Assembly: GCF_000003815.2 (NCBI RefSeq)
Contig: NC_049985.1
Span: forward strand, 20,911,161-20,975,160
Origin: Branchiostoma floridae
Lineage: Eukaryota; Chordata; Leptocardii; Amphioxiformes; Branchiostomatidae
Direction of reading: 5' to 3'
Length of the DNA: 64,000 bases
In this document: one piece after another, positions 1 through 12,061 of the stretch
Position numbering within the stretch: position 1 is the first letter of the stretch
Layout of the letters: each line of letters opens with the position of its first letter
The notes under the pieces: model-generated
Seen by the model: only the letters and a program-made list of their open reading frames with translations
Database searches by the model: none
Told to the model about the DNA's origin: nothing
Program-made: the position numbers and the translations under genes

Positions 1-87
1 GCGAAAACAGACAAAAACTCAGTACCCCACTGTGAATAAGTAGACTTCCATTAACACCATGATCTGGAACATTTGCCCTGTCAAAAT

Positions 88-240
88 GCCCCTTCATACA
101 AGAAGCGGAATTAGCTGGAATGCCTTCAGAATAACCTTCTTTGTATATTCCTTTTTTCCATTTGGGGCAAATTTTGCAAATTCGTCATACCGGCTGATTC
201 TGCTTGATTCCTGTTAATTCGAATTCAGTTTGAAAGCCCT
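88..240. mobile_element. Short MITE-like element, same family as 31938-32524
   Basis: The left end (CCCCTTCATACAAG at 89) and right end (TTCAGTTTGAAAGCCCT, ending 240) are imperfect inverted copies. Both match the ends of the longer element at 31938-32524: the right part, with its 'CCGGCTG.TTCTGCTTGATTCCT' text, is nearly identical. This copy is about 150 bp and looks like an internally deleted member. It lies just 5' of the TPR gene exons. I see no clear target duplication. Confidence 0.5.
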
Positions 241-548
241 ATAATACATGAATTCTACCTCTGAACTGACTCCAGCAAGTTTGGCCTTTTGCCCTTATTT
301 CCTCACTCTGTGCACGTATATCTTGCAGTTTGCATATAATGGATCCAATGTTGGAGTGACAACACATGATGATGAGGACGATGTGGTGACCTTTCCCCCC
401 TCACATCCTTTTACTGTCCTATATGCTTTGAACATCACAGAACAAAAATCCAGACATGCCAAAAACTATACACTAGCTGAAGGCGAAAATATCAGTGTAG
501 TGAAACATTGATTTTGTCTACCACTCCAATCAAGTTATCCCTTTCTAG

Positions 549-655
549 TATCTACAAAGAACAACTAAAGGAGGGATGCAGGGCCTTGCAGGCAGCGGAC
601 ATGGACAAAGCAGAACAGCACTTTGCAACTGCACTTAAGTCTGTACATGTGAAAA
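549..655 (+). CDS. Upstream exon of the nucleotidyltransferase-TPR gene
   Basis: The reading frame is open from 481 past the exon end and includes [20 protein letters not shown], a TPR-like helical pair. A pyrimidine-rich stretch with AG at 547-548 is a plausible acceptor. A strong donor GTGAGT begins at 656. The exon leaves one base in the last codon, and the next exon (acceptor AG at 1056-1057) supplies two, so the frame continues as ...SVHVK-N-VNTSQ. There is no in-frame start codon before 601, so the true N-terminus is probably upstream or off the window. This is inferred from splice signals and phase. Confidence 0.6.
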
Positions 656-1057
656 GTGAGTGCTAGAATTGGTGTAAGTAAGGTTCCTGTTAGGACGCGT
701 TCAGTGCATCTGGATTTGATTACCCGGTATCTTTTTATTAGTTCTCAATCCAGATCGCTGCATGCTACCAAGTACAAGTAGTCTCTATGAGTAGAAAAAC
801 CATCCCCCAAACCATTGTAAAGTTTATTCATACAAAAGATGTCGCATCATACATTGGGAAAACTTGGTTATGGCCTTTCATCCTTAGGAAGCATCCTTAG
901 GCAACATTTGTTTTAATTATTCAAGCTATTATGTGCAATTACATAGTTGCAAAAAATGGTTTGAAAAGTAAATGTGTGTTTAGATTGTTCCTTATCGCGT
1001 CAATTTAAAAATAATATAATTAAAAAAATAGGCAGTAATCCTGATTGTTTTACGCAG

Positions 1058-4000
1058 ATGTAAACACAAGCCAACACTGGAAAGAGGCGGAGCCTCTATA
1101 CAAGTTGGGTGATGTCTATCTGAAGAGAGGAATCCAGTCAAAGGACGGCGGCGACTTCACCAAGGCTGCAGCACTCTGTAATTCAGCACTGGTAAGATCA
1201 AGGGCAGAACACAAAGAATCCATCAAACAAAGAATTCTCAACATAACGCAGTCATTTCTCACACATGTGTTAGAAACTGACCACACGGTAGACGCTCATG
1301 ATGGGGAGAAACACAAACTGATGTTGAAGGGAAATCGAGAGCATGTAGAAAAGGAGATCAAAAGAATTGAACAACAAGTTGATCCTTATAGACTTGATGA
1401 TGATGACCCAAAGACAACAATAATGGAGGAGAAGAGAGCAGAAGAGGTCAAAGCATTGTTTCTAACAATTGCTTATCACCGCAAAGAGTTTATATCTGGT
1501 CTTGTAGACGAATGTATTGAAATTATGGGCCCCCCTCCCTGCATGTTTGCATTCATAGGCTTGGGTTCACAAGCGACAGGGTTGGTAACACCATACTCTG
1601 ATCTTGAATTTGCTATTTTGGTAGAGAGGGAGACAGACAATAATGTTAGATATTTCAGAAATCTAACTCACTATCTACATCTCAAAGTCATCAATCTGGG
1701 AGAAACCATTCTCCCAGCCATGGCAATTAAGTCTCTTAATGATTTCCACTCAAATGACCCACTGGACAACTGGTACTACGACTTTAAAACACCGAGAGGG
1801 TTTGCGTTTGACGGAGCCATGCCAAATGCATGCAAGACGCCACTGGGCAGGGGAAAAACGTGTGAACTTATACACACACCAAGTGAGCTGATCAAAATCT
1901 TGAAAGATGACCTTACAATGCATTTAAAGAAGGGCTACCATCTTGCTAGTATATTGGGGAATGTGTGCATTCTTACAGGAGAAGAGGATTTGGTTGATGA
2001 ATATAACGCTTTATGGAGCCAGCAACTGCAAGGTACTGGTGGAATAATCCCCTTGTTAGACGCCGTTACTACACTGAGTGAGAACGCATCGACATTTAAA
2101 CTACAAGCTGTAACTTCTGGTCTACTAAATGTAAAGAAAGAAATCTATCGATTTTGTAGCCTTGCAGTATCTTGCTGGGCGCTACTTAATAACATAAAAC
2201 TGACTACAACATGGGAGACTATTCAGAAGATGAAAGAGAACGGAGTCATCAACAGTGAGAATGCGCATCACCTGATGGTGCTGGTCAGTATCTCAGCAGA
2301 ACTGAGGCTGCGGACATACATGAACAATCGTGGGCAGGTGGAGAACATGTCAGCACTATCGTCAATGCCAACCGATACGGGCATTGAGGAGAAATTACAG
2401 AAGGTGTTTTACTTCTCAAATACACAGCAGCTCATGAGATATTATTACAGTGCAAGACCATTAAAGTACTTTATTTCTCAACTTGCTAAGGGACAGGCAC
2501 CAAAACAGGCACCGATTCTATTTGAGAAGTCATCAAAGTTGAAATCAGAAGTATACAAAAGTCTTTGTGACTACCAAAAATCAAAGACATGTCTGGAGCA
2601 AGCACTACATGATGTTGTACAGAAAAATGGCAAAAATGAAGATTTTGTTGAGTCATTGAACAACTTGGGTGATGCCTGGAGGAACATTGGCGATTCCAAA
2701 AAGGCGGTAAGCTATTACGAACAGTCCCTACAGATGCAGCTGACGATCTACGGCGAGAGTGCTGTTCATCCTAACATTGCTTCCACACTGAACAACCTCG
2801 GTAATGCCCGAAAGGACATTGGTGATTACAGAGGAGCTATCGGACATTACGAACAGTCACTACAGATGAAGCTAACTATGTATGACGATACTGTGAACCC
2901 TGCCATCGCTGCATCACTGTACAACTTGGGTGCCACTTGGAATGATCTTGGACATCATAGGAAGTCTGTAAGTTATTTTGAAGAGTCCTTACAAATGAGG
3001 AGGCGTATCTATGGTGACAATACAACACACCCTGACATTGCTGACTCACTCTACAACCTGGGTAATGCTTGGAGGGAGCTTGGTGACTTTGAAAAGGCCC
3101 TCAGTTATTCTGAACAGTCACTGCAGATGCAACAAACTATCTATGGAGAGAGCACCGCACATCCTGCCATTTCAGCGTCTCTAGACAACTTGGCTAATAC
3201 CTGGATAGAACTTGGTAATCCCAAAAAGGCCATCAACTTCTACGAACAAGCACTTAAGATGAGAAGGAGTATCTTTGGGGAGGACACTGTCCATCCTGAT
3301 ATCGCAAGGTCACTTCATAACATTGGTAATTGTTGGAGTGACCTTGGTGATTACAGAAAGTCGCAAGGCTATTTTGAGCAGTCACTTGAAATGATGCAAA
3401 GCATTCATGGTAATGGAACTGCACATTCCGACATGGCGACTTTGCTTAGCAATTTAGGCGCCATATGGAGGGACCTGGGAAATCCCAGAAAAGCTGTCAG
3501 TTACTATGAACAGTCAATAAAGATGCAACAGTTCATCTATGGTGAAAGTTCTGCACATCCTGACATTGCCAGGTCACTTGACAACTTGGGGCATTCAGTA
3601 AGGGACCTACGTTTTCACAAAGAAGCACTCACTTGTTATGAATATTCACTGAGGATGAGGCATATTACCTATGGTCAGGACACTGCACATCCTGCCATTG
3701 CTGTATCACTTAGCAACTTAGGCAATGTCTGGAGTGACTTTGGTGATCTCCCAAAAGCCATCGGCTATCACAAACAATCACTACAAATGATGAGGAGTAT
3801 CTTTGGCGAGAGCACTGCACATCGCGCTATTGCCAAGGTACTTAACAACTTGGGTGCTAACTACGGGGACCATGGTGATTATACAAACGCCGTTGGCTAC
3901 TATGAACAGTCACTACAGATGCAGCGAAGTATCTATGGAGAGAACTCTTCAAACCATGACATTGCTGACTCACTTTTAAACTTAGGGAATGCATGGAGTG

Positions 4001-4479
4001 AAGTCGGTGATCACGGAAAGGCTATCAGTTGTTATGAACAGTCACTACAGATGAGGCGCCATATCTATGGTGAGAGCATTGCACATTACCACATTGCTCA
4101 ATCATTGAGCAACTTGGGTCATTCCTGGAGCGATCTTGGTGATTATAGACAAGCCTACAGCTACCATGAAGAGGCACTACATATGCTAGAGAGTATCTAT
4201 GGTGAATGTACTGCACATCCAGACATAGCACAGGCACTCTGTAACTTGGGAGCTGCCTGTGGTGACCTTAAAGATTACAGAAAGTCAGTCAGATACTTTG
4301 AACAGTCACTAAAGATGCAACAAAGTATCTATATCGAGGACACCTCACATCCCCACATTGCACTGTCCCTCCACAATTTGGCTGCAGCTTGGTGGAAACT
4401 TGGAGAATACGACATGGCTGAGAGCTATGCTCTTCAAGCAATGCAGATGAAATGTAGCAGGGATTTGCAAGAAAAATGA
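1058..4479 (+). CDS. Nucleotidyltransferase-fold domain plus 14 kinesin-light-chain-type TPR repeats (last exon)
   Basis: One uninterrupted exon of about 1,139 codons ends at TGA 4477-4479. The frame opens only with TTG at 1045, so this is an exon entered from the acceptor at 1057, not a complete ORF. Its N-terminal part has a TPR-like segment ([15 protein letters not shown]). About 1,564-1,611 encodes GS-x10-D-L-E-F within [20 protein letters not shown], matching the nucleotidyltransferase signature hG[GS]x9-13Dh[DE]h seen in GlnD/DUF294-type proteins. From 2,656 to the end there are 14 consecutive units of about 44 residues ([27 protein letters not shown]...IYGExxAHPDIA), typical of kinesin-light-chain/TPR_12 arrays. 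I see no signal peptide or membrane segment in this exon, so the product is probably cytosolic. The nucleotidyltransferase could be catalytic or vestigial: both acidic residues (D at 1600, E at 1606) are present, but I did not identify a third. Substrate and pathway are unknown. TPRs suggest a scaffolding or partner-binding role. Confidence 0.85.
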
Positions 4480-5245
4480 ACTGCACATCCTAGTATACCG
4501 CATTAAGGTCATCCCTGCGTCCAAACAGTATTCGAATACTTTCATTTATGTCAAAAGGGCATAGCTTCAAAGTCATCAAATATCATGACGTCACGTGAGG
4601 TAAGGATGATTTTTGTAGAAATTAGCATCTGTTGAATAGTTACGACTTTAAAAAAAATGTATTTAGTATGTAAGATTACAGTATGTACTCGACCGATACG
4701 ATAGCTATAATGACCTATTAGTTCGTGTACAACATAACTTATCCTGGAATACTTATGTACTTAAGCAAATATCCACATGTAACTCAAGACTTGCAATGAT
4801 CAAGAGATCAATAGGCTTTAATCCCCCCCCCCCCCCAACTGTTAAACTTAATTTGTACCGATCACCGTGATGCCACATTTAGACTACTGTTCTCAGGTAT
4901 GGACACTGCATATTAGATTGTATCTACGCAAAGTAGAGGGCGGTCAATATGTGCTAGTAAATACATCTGCAATGATTATGAACTTATGTTAACTAGAGTC
5001 TACTTGAGATGACTTCATTTTTAGTTGATGGCGATCAAAAAGGTGCACATAAAATGTGCAGTCAGGAGCTTATATTCTTACACACAATATTTTTGTGTAA
5101 CATGTTTTACAAATTAGATTTCATGGAGAAAAGTGCTTATTCATCTGGAAAGAGTGCCCTTGTGTTGATGTTCAGAGCATTCTCAGAGTAGAGTAGAGTA
5201 GAGTAGAATTAAACTTTGACCCAGTAGGAGCTTTGGGTTCAGGCT
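4480..5245. other. Intergenic stretch downstream of the TPR gene
   Basis: No coding exon is supported here. It holds a run of about 15 C at 4822-4836 and a short GAGTA repeat at 5189-5208. I saw no clear polyadenylation signal close to the TPR stop codon, so the transcript end is undefined. Confidence 0.5.
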
Positions 5246-6062
5246 TGAATGAATGAATGAATGGTTTATTAAAAGACGTAATACTTCGCAGCCAAAACCT
5301 GAATTACGTATTCGGTACAATACAAGCATGGCACAACAACATATCACAACCTATCATAAACTTTAAAATATCGATATGAAAGTACACTTTGAAAAATGTA
5401 CGTTTACAAATATAGTCATGACAGCAATAATTAACATAACTTTAAGACAAACATTTTGTAGAAACGACAATTGATCTTAATTGGAACAGGATTAAAATCG
5501 ACTAGTCACACCATGATTATCTGTTGTTGAGGAGGCGAACTAGATATGGCATTGGGGAATTTTTGTATCGATTCGTTCTGCACTTTTTTTACCTTTTTAG
5601 AGTTTCTTGTGTTTCTACCATGGAGTTCCCCTACTGTGGGTGGGAGTTCAGGGCTGAGTTTGCCAGCAAACTTCATAGTTCCTCTCGCCGTTCTTTCAGT
5701 GAGAAGACCGGTTAGCTGTAAAGTTGACTCATAGCTAGTGTACTGTCCCTTCAGAATTGTGTGCAGCGCCCTCTTCTGAACCCGCTCCAACCTTGTAACC
5801 TGCATACTTGTCAGTCCAGGATTCCATACAGGAACACAGTATTCCACCACAGGCCTGACGAATAACATGGACACCTGAAGTAAGTCCTCGGATGACAGAT
5901 GGAAGTTACGTAATCTTCTTAGCAGAAAGAGACGACTATTTGCTTTTGAAAGCATGTACACCACGTTAGCCTCCCATTTCAAGTCAACCTGTAGAAGTCC
6001 TCCCAGTAGACGCGCAACTGACACAATCTCAAGTTCCTTACCATTAATGGTGAGGCTTGTAT
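5246..6062 (-). mobile_element. 5'-truncated LINE (CR1/L2-like) with reverse transcriptase C-terminus
   Basis: On the minus strand, from about 6060 down to about 5506, the translation runs INGKELEIVSVARLLGG, LLQVDLKWEANVVYMLSKAN, SRLFLLRRLRNF, VRPVVEYCVPVWNPGLT, ERVQKRALHTIL. These are hallmarks of the region after the reverse transcriptase core in CR1/jockey-type elements. The element ends with AATAAA (RC of TTTATT near 5266) followed by a CATT-type short tandem tail (5246-5262), which is typical of CR1/L2 3' ends. The 5' two-thirds, including the RT catalytic core and endonuclease, are missing. It is a dead fragment. Confidence 0.85.
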
Positions 6063-6291
6063 TGCTTCATCTATTTTTTCTTTCAGATAATTTAGAAAGT
6101 ATGTTGCACATGTATTTTCATCTCTGTCTTATTGACAAATGTTAAGACTATCTGGTGGAACCTGAACAGGTTCATACCGTTTTAAAGATTTGTCCTTTCC
6201 TCTCGACGTGTTTACTGGAGCCCTCACACGGAAGTATCGAACCAAACCATACAAACCCCGCGCGAAAACAACAAAGACGACGGCCACAGTG

Positions 6292-9200
6292 GATGAACAC
6301 CATTCACACACAAACGTACCTGTCCATGGTGTGGAACAACATTCACTCACAAACGTACCTGTCCTTGGTGCGGAATACTATCCACACACAAACGTACCTG
6401 GCCTTGGTGCTGAACACTATTCAAACACACACAAACGTACCTGTCCTTGGTGCGGAACACTATTCACACACAAACGTACCTGTCCTTGGTGCTGAACACT
6501 ATTTACACACAAACGTACCTGTCCTTGGTGATGAACACAATTCACACACAAACGTACCTGTCCTTGGTGTGGAACACTATTCACACACAAACGTACCTGT
6601 CCTTGGTGATGAACACTATTACACACACAGACCTACCTGTCCTTGGTGCTGAACACTATTAACACACAAACGTATCTGTCCTTGGTGCGGAACACTATTC
6701 ACACACAGACGTACCTGTCCTAAGTGCTGAACACTATTAACACACAAACGTACCTGTCCTTGGTGTGGAACACTATTCACACACAAACGTACATGTCCTT
6801 GGTGCGGAACACTATTCACACACAAACGTACCTGTCCCTGGTGCGGAACACTATTCACACGCAAACGTACCTGTCCTTGGTGCTGAACTCTATTAACACA
6901 CAAATATACCTGTCCTTGGTGCTCAATACCATTCACACACAAACGTACCTGTCCTTGGTGCTGAACACTATTCACACACAAACGTACCTGTCCTTGGTGC
7001 GGAACACTATTCACACACAAACGTACCTTTCCTTGGTGCGAAACACTATTCACACACAAACGTAATTGTCATTGGTGCGGAACACTATTCACACACAAAC
7101 GTACCTGTCCTTGGTGCGAAACACTATTCACACACAAACGTAATTGTCATTGGTGCGGAACACTATTCACACACAAACGTACCTGTCCTTGGTGCTGAAC
7201 ACTATTCATACACAAACGTACCTGTTCTTGGTGTATTCACACACAAACGTACCTGTCCTTGATTCGGAACACTATTCACACACAAATGGCCCTGTCCTTG
7301 GTGCTGAACACTTTTCACACACAAACGTACCTGTCCTTGGTGCTGAATACCATTCACACACAAACGTACCTGTCCTTGGTGCTGAACACTATTCACACAC
7401 AAACGTACCTGTCCTTGGTGCGAAACACTATTCACACACAAACGTAATTGTCATTGGTGCGGAACACTATTCACACACAAACGTACCTGTCCTTCGTGCT
7501 GAACACTATTCACACACAAACGTACCTGTCCTTGCAGCTGAACTCTATTAACACACAAACGTACCTGTCCTTGGTGCTGAATACCATTCACACACAAACG
7601 TACCTGTCCTTGGTGCTGAACACTATTCACACATAAACGTACCTGTTCTTGGTGTATTCACACACAAACGTACCTGTCCTTGATTCGGAACACTATTCAC
7701 ACACAAATGGCCCTGTCCTTGGTGCTGAACACTATTCACACACAAACGTACCTGTCCTTGGTGCTGAACACTATTCAAACACAAACGTACCTGTCCTTGG
7801 TGCGGAACACTATTCACACACAAACGTACCTGTCCTTGGTGCGGAACACCATTCACACGCAAACGTACCTGTCCTTGGTGCTGAACACTATTCAGACGCA
7901 AACGTACCTGTCCTTGGTGCGGAACACTATTCACACACAAACGTACCTGTCTTTGGTGCTGAACACTATTCACACTCAAACGTACCTGTCCTTGCAGCTG
8001 AACCCTATTCACACAAAAACGTACCTGTCCTTGGTGCTGAACACTATTCACACACAAACGTACCTGTCCTTGGTGCGAAACACTATTCACACACAAATAT
8101 ACCTGTCCTTGGTGCTGAACACTATTCACACACAAACGTACCTGTCCTTGGTGCTGAACACTATTCACACACAAACGTACCTGTCCTTGGTGCTGAACAC
8201 TATTCACACACAAACGTACCTGTCCTTGGTGCTGAACACTATTCACACACAAACGTACCTGTCCTTGGTGTGGAACACTATTCACACACAAACGTACCTG
8301 TCCTTGGTGCTGAACACTATTCACACACAAACGTGCCTGTCCTTGGTGCGGGACACTATTCACACACAAACGTACATGTCATTGGTGCGGAACACTATTC
8401 ACACACAAACGTACCTGTCCTTGGTGCTGAACACTATTCACACACAAACGTGCCTGTCCTTGGTGCGGGACACTATTCACACACAAACATACCTGTCCTT
8501 GGTGCTGAATACCATTAACACACAAACATACCTGCCATTGGTGCGGAACACTATTCACACACAAACGTACCTGTCCTTGGTGCGAAACACTTTTCACACA
8601 CAAACGTACCTGTCCTTCGTGCTGAATACCATTCACACACAAACGTACCTGTCCTTGGTGCTGAACACTATTCAAACACAAACGTACTTGTCCTTGGTGC
8701 GGAACACTATTCACACACAAACGTAATTGTCATTGGTGCGGAACACTATTCACACACAAACGTACCTGTCCTTGGTGCTGAACACTATTCACACACAAAC
8801 GTACCTGTCCTTGGTGCTGAACACTATTAACGCACAAACATACCTGTCCTTGGTGCTGAACACAATTCACACACAAACGTACCTGTCCTTGGTGCGGAAT
8901 ACTATTCACACACAAACGTACCTGTCATTGGTGCTGAATACCATTCACACACAAACGTACCTGTCCTTGGTGCTGAACACTATTCACACACAAACGTACC
9001 TGTCCTTGGTGCGAAACACTATACACACACAAACGTAATTGTCATTGGTGCGGAACACTATTCACACACAAACGTACCTGTCCTTTGTGCTGAATACCAT
9101 TCACACACAAACGTACCTGTCCTTGGTGCGAAACACTATTCACACACAAACGTACCTGTCCTTGGTGCGAAACACTATTCACACACAAACGTAATTGTCA

Positions 9201-10008
9201 TTGGTGCTGAACACTATTCACACACAAACGTACCTGTCCTTGGTGCTGAATACCATTCACACACAAACGTACCTGTCCTCGGTGCGAAACACTATTCACA
9301 CACAAACGTACCTGTCCTTGGTGCTGAATACCATTCACACACAAACGTACCTGTCCTCGGTGCGAAACACTATTCACACACAAACGTACCTGTCCTTGGT
9401 GCGAAACACTATTCACACACAAACGTACCTGTCCTTGGTGCGAAACACTATTCACACACAAACGTACCTGTCCTTGGTGCTGAATACCATTCACACACAA
9501 ACGTACCTGTCCTTAGTGCGAAACACTATTCACACACAAACGTAACTGTCATTGGTGCGAAACACTTTTCACACACAAACGTACCTGTCCTTACAGCTGA
9601 ACTCTATTAACACACAAACGTACCTGTCCTTGGTGCTGAATACCATTCACACACAAACGTAACTGTCCTTTGTGCTGAACACTATTCACACACTAACGTA
9701 CCTGTCCTTGGTGCTGAACCCTATTTACACACAAACGTACCTGTCCTTGCAGCTGAACCCTATTTACACACAAACGTACCTGTCCTTGGTGCTGAACAGT
9801 ATTCACACACAAACGTACCTGTCCTTGCAGCTGAACACTATTCACACACAAACGTACCTGTCTTTGATGCTGAACACCATTCACACACAAACGTACCTGT
9901 CCTTGGTGCGGAACATTATTCACACACAAACGTACCTGTCCTTGGTGCGGAACACTATTCACACACAAACGTACTTGTCCCTGATACTGAACACCATCCA
10001 CACATAAA
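6292..10008. repeat. 3.7-kb minisatellite, 39-bp unit, about 95 copies
   Basis: The period is 39 bp: TCACACACAAACGTACCTGT followed by CCTTGGTGCTGAACACTAT. Because 39 is divisible by 3, all frames stay open over long stretches and produce spurious repetitive ORFs (for example TNVPVLGAEHYSH on plus, VNSVQHQGQVRLC on minus). Units fall into variants: TGCTGAAC, TGCGGAAC, TGCGAAAC, TGCTGAATACCAT, TTGCAGCTGAAC, and GTAATTGTCATTGG. They recur in ordered blocks, so there is higher-order structure. I see no separate conserved gene model here. Confidence 0.95.
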
Positions 10009-10160
10009 CATAGCTATCCTTAACTACTGAACACTAGCCACACAGAAACACACCACACTCTGATCTTAGAAAGACAAATACACCTTCCTTTGCACTGAAC
10101 ATGATCAACGCACGCACAGACATAGCTGTCCTTCTACATAAGAACGACCTGCCAGACATA
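10009..10160. repeat. Degenerate edge of the 39-bp minisatellite
   Basis: Diverged units can still be followed (CTGAACACTAGCCACACAG, ACTGAACATGATCAACGCAC). They fade out by about 10160, as expected where an array edge no longer exchanges with its core. Confidence 0.6.
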
Positions 10161-10829
10161 TAGGCACACTTTATGAGGCTGAAATCGCCAGTGTCCTACA
10201 TATCAGTTATTCTCCTTCAAAGTATTAAACTAAACCAATTCAGCTGCAGTTCCAGCCGCTAGGGGCCCAAACAAACATACACCGCTCACTCACCCCAAGA
10301 CCTATCTACCACTCAAAAATCACGACCGTGGCATTTTCATAACTGTAGATATCAAATCCGGAAGTTCGGCTGCAGTACCATGGCAAGCCACTAGGGAGCC
10401 CAAAATGGAATCGTTTCAAGATCTTACGAAAACCTACCCACGTACCAAATATCAAAACAATATATTCCTGGCATTCTGGAGTTATGCTGGTCAACAACAC
10501 ACACACAAACACAAACGCTACCGAAAACAAAACTTTCTAGCAAAGGTAATCAGGCCGCTAGGTGGCGCACTGACCACATCACCCCAGGGACACGTGAACA
10601 GAATGCCAGACTGATGACTAGTGAGATGTGAGGGCTACATACCTCGTAAGTAAAGAATTGACCGTTCCTCCTATTGTTTATCATACATTGTGTTAATTAT
10701 GTATCCTTATTTGTCTGTTTATAAAGAAATTCCTCACAAGTCTTTTAACTTCAAGTTTGTCTTCACTTTACCAGGCCCAATGAAAAACTCGTAACAACAC
10801 CTGTAAATGTAATGCTACTTGAAACCCGT
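10161..10829. other. Non-coding stretch with weakly repeated CCGCTAGG motifs
   Basis: Related short motifs occur at about 10256 (CCGCTAGGGGCCC), 10389 (CCACTAGGGAGCCC) and 10556 (CCGCTAGGTGGCGC), suggesting an old repeat. Short ORFs on both strands have no recognisable domain. I see no gene. Confidence 0.4.
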
Positions 10830-11210
10830 AAGGTTACAAAATCAAGCCGCCAGATTCTAGATCTGCACAAACAACTACAACAGGAATGCTAGTGTCACCA
10901 TTTGAAATGAAAACAGACCCGGAGTGGATGACACTTGTGGACAGAAGAAGAATATCAAGACGTTGCATGATGTACAAAATGACAAGTAAACTGGTGGACC
11001 TACTGACTGATAAGTATCTAATACCAGCTTAAAAAAGAGCTTCTAGCACAATTTGTATTTCCCCAGAAGTATCGTAGAGTGGAATTTGTTGAATCTTCTC
11101 TGGGTAGTTTCAAAGAACACTTGCAGATAGGCATGCGAAAGCTTTTCAGTAAGGCCCTTCAGTGTAATGTAACCAGCTGCTGCCGCGCCACGTGCCTGCG
11201 AAGTTGGTGT
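10830..11210 (+). mobile_element. Degraded LINE reverse transcriptase C-terminal fragment
   Basis: Plus-strand frames contain RLQNQAARF (about 10830), EWMTLVDRRRISRRCMMYKM and LVDLLTDKYLIPA (about 10920-11030), then LGSFKEHLQIGMRKLF (about 11100-11145) and a cysteine-rich tail. This order matches the C-terminus after the RT domain in CR1/RTE-like LINEs. Several frameshifts and stops separate the pieces, so it is an old fossil. The CCAGCTGCTGCCGCGC text near 11172 recurs at about 36741, marking another copy of the same tail. Confidence 0.6.
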
Positions 11211-11469
11211 GTTGCATAAGGGCGGTTTTACCATTGTCTTTCGAGACAGACGGATGCCAACAATAATAGATAGAGATACAGATACTTGTACATACAGCTC
11301 CTGCGTAGTGTCATCCGCCTGTTGTACGTACACAGCGAACTGTTATCGGCGCAAACCTACAAACCCTCTTCCTTATATGAGAATCAAGACCATGGCATGT
11401 CAAGAGCAAAAGATTAAAAAACGGAAGTCTTACACCACTACCAAATTTAATCATCCATACTCCGGGCAC
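11211..11469. other. Non-coding stretch after LINE relic
   Basis: I see no supported gene, array or terminal repeat. The open frames here are short and lack recognisable domains. Confidence 0.4.
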
Positions 11470-11620
11470 GTAAAATAACCCACCGCACTTATAGAAATAG
11501 TAGGGGACCTTCCCGGTGTGAGTGGATCAAACCATTCCGGCTAAATGGGGTAGGTAATTTCCCGAGCAGCCACGTAACCCCTGCTTCGCCTATTGAGTCA
11601 GTTAGTCGAGCTTGCTGCAG
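11470..11620 (+). mobile_element. 3' fragment of a SINE-like repeat
   Basis: The text CCACCGCACTTATAG...GACCTTCCCGGTGTGAGTGGATCAA resembles the tail of the SINE at 31378-31690 (CCACCACACTTATTG...GTCTTTCCCGGAGTGAGTTCATCAA). The tRNA-like head is absent, so this is a truncated copy or an independent tail fragment. Confidence 0.4.
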
Positions 11621-12061
11621 CTCTATGTTTCTGACTTAGGGAAAAGAGATGCTGCCACAGTGAGCGAAGTTCAGTGCCTAGAAGTGGTCCGTGGCATTGT
11701 ACTGAGCAAACTCAGACACTCTTAAGTCATACTCGGAAAACCCAAATAAATTGACAGACCAAAAACAATACCTCCATCCAGGTAATGAAAACGACATTTG
11801 TCTAATCTAAGATCTAAGGAAGGCAACGTTTTTGGCCAACCTTTTTTATATTCTCACGCCAGCATTAGTTTTGGGATTCCCAAGACGTTATCCATTTGAG
11901 CAAATCAATATGGCCTAACCTGCAATTCCGTTTTTGTCACTGGACAAATCGTACAGGTGTGACGTAATTTAGAAGAAGATGGAACGATATGTTTCTGGCT
12001 TTTGTTGTTAGTGCCTTTTCGTGTACTAGGTGAATGTGTGGCAGATGTTTCATGTAAGACA
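11621..12061. other. Non-coding stretch
   Basis: AT-rich to mixed sequence with no supported gene. The minus-strand ORF that enters from the array at 12062 runs through it to a stop at about 11905, but nothing in that part looks domain-like. Confidence 0.4.

Noticed and set aside
248-511. 87-codon plus-strand ORF before the TPR exons
   Set aside because: No domain, and it overlaps the approach to the better supported TPR exon in another frame. Nothing supports it beyond being open.
1045-1057. Start codon for the TPR protein at 1045
   Set aside because: The codon is TTG and a splice acceptor ends at 1057 with matching phase to the exon 549-655, so this is an exon entry, not a start.
6155-9545. 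Many long repetitive ORFs on both strands across the minisatellite
   Set aside because: A 39-bp period keeps frames open by chance; several frames and both strands are equally open, and the proteins lack a start context or domain.
6292-10008. CRISPR-like array
   Set aside because: There are no unique spacers between repeats, only direct 39-bp tandem units, in a eukaryotic setting.
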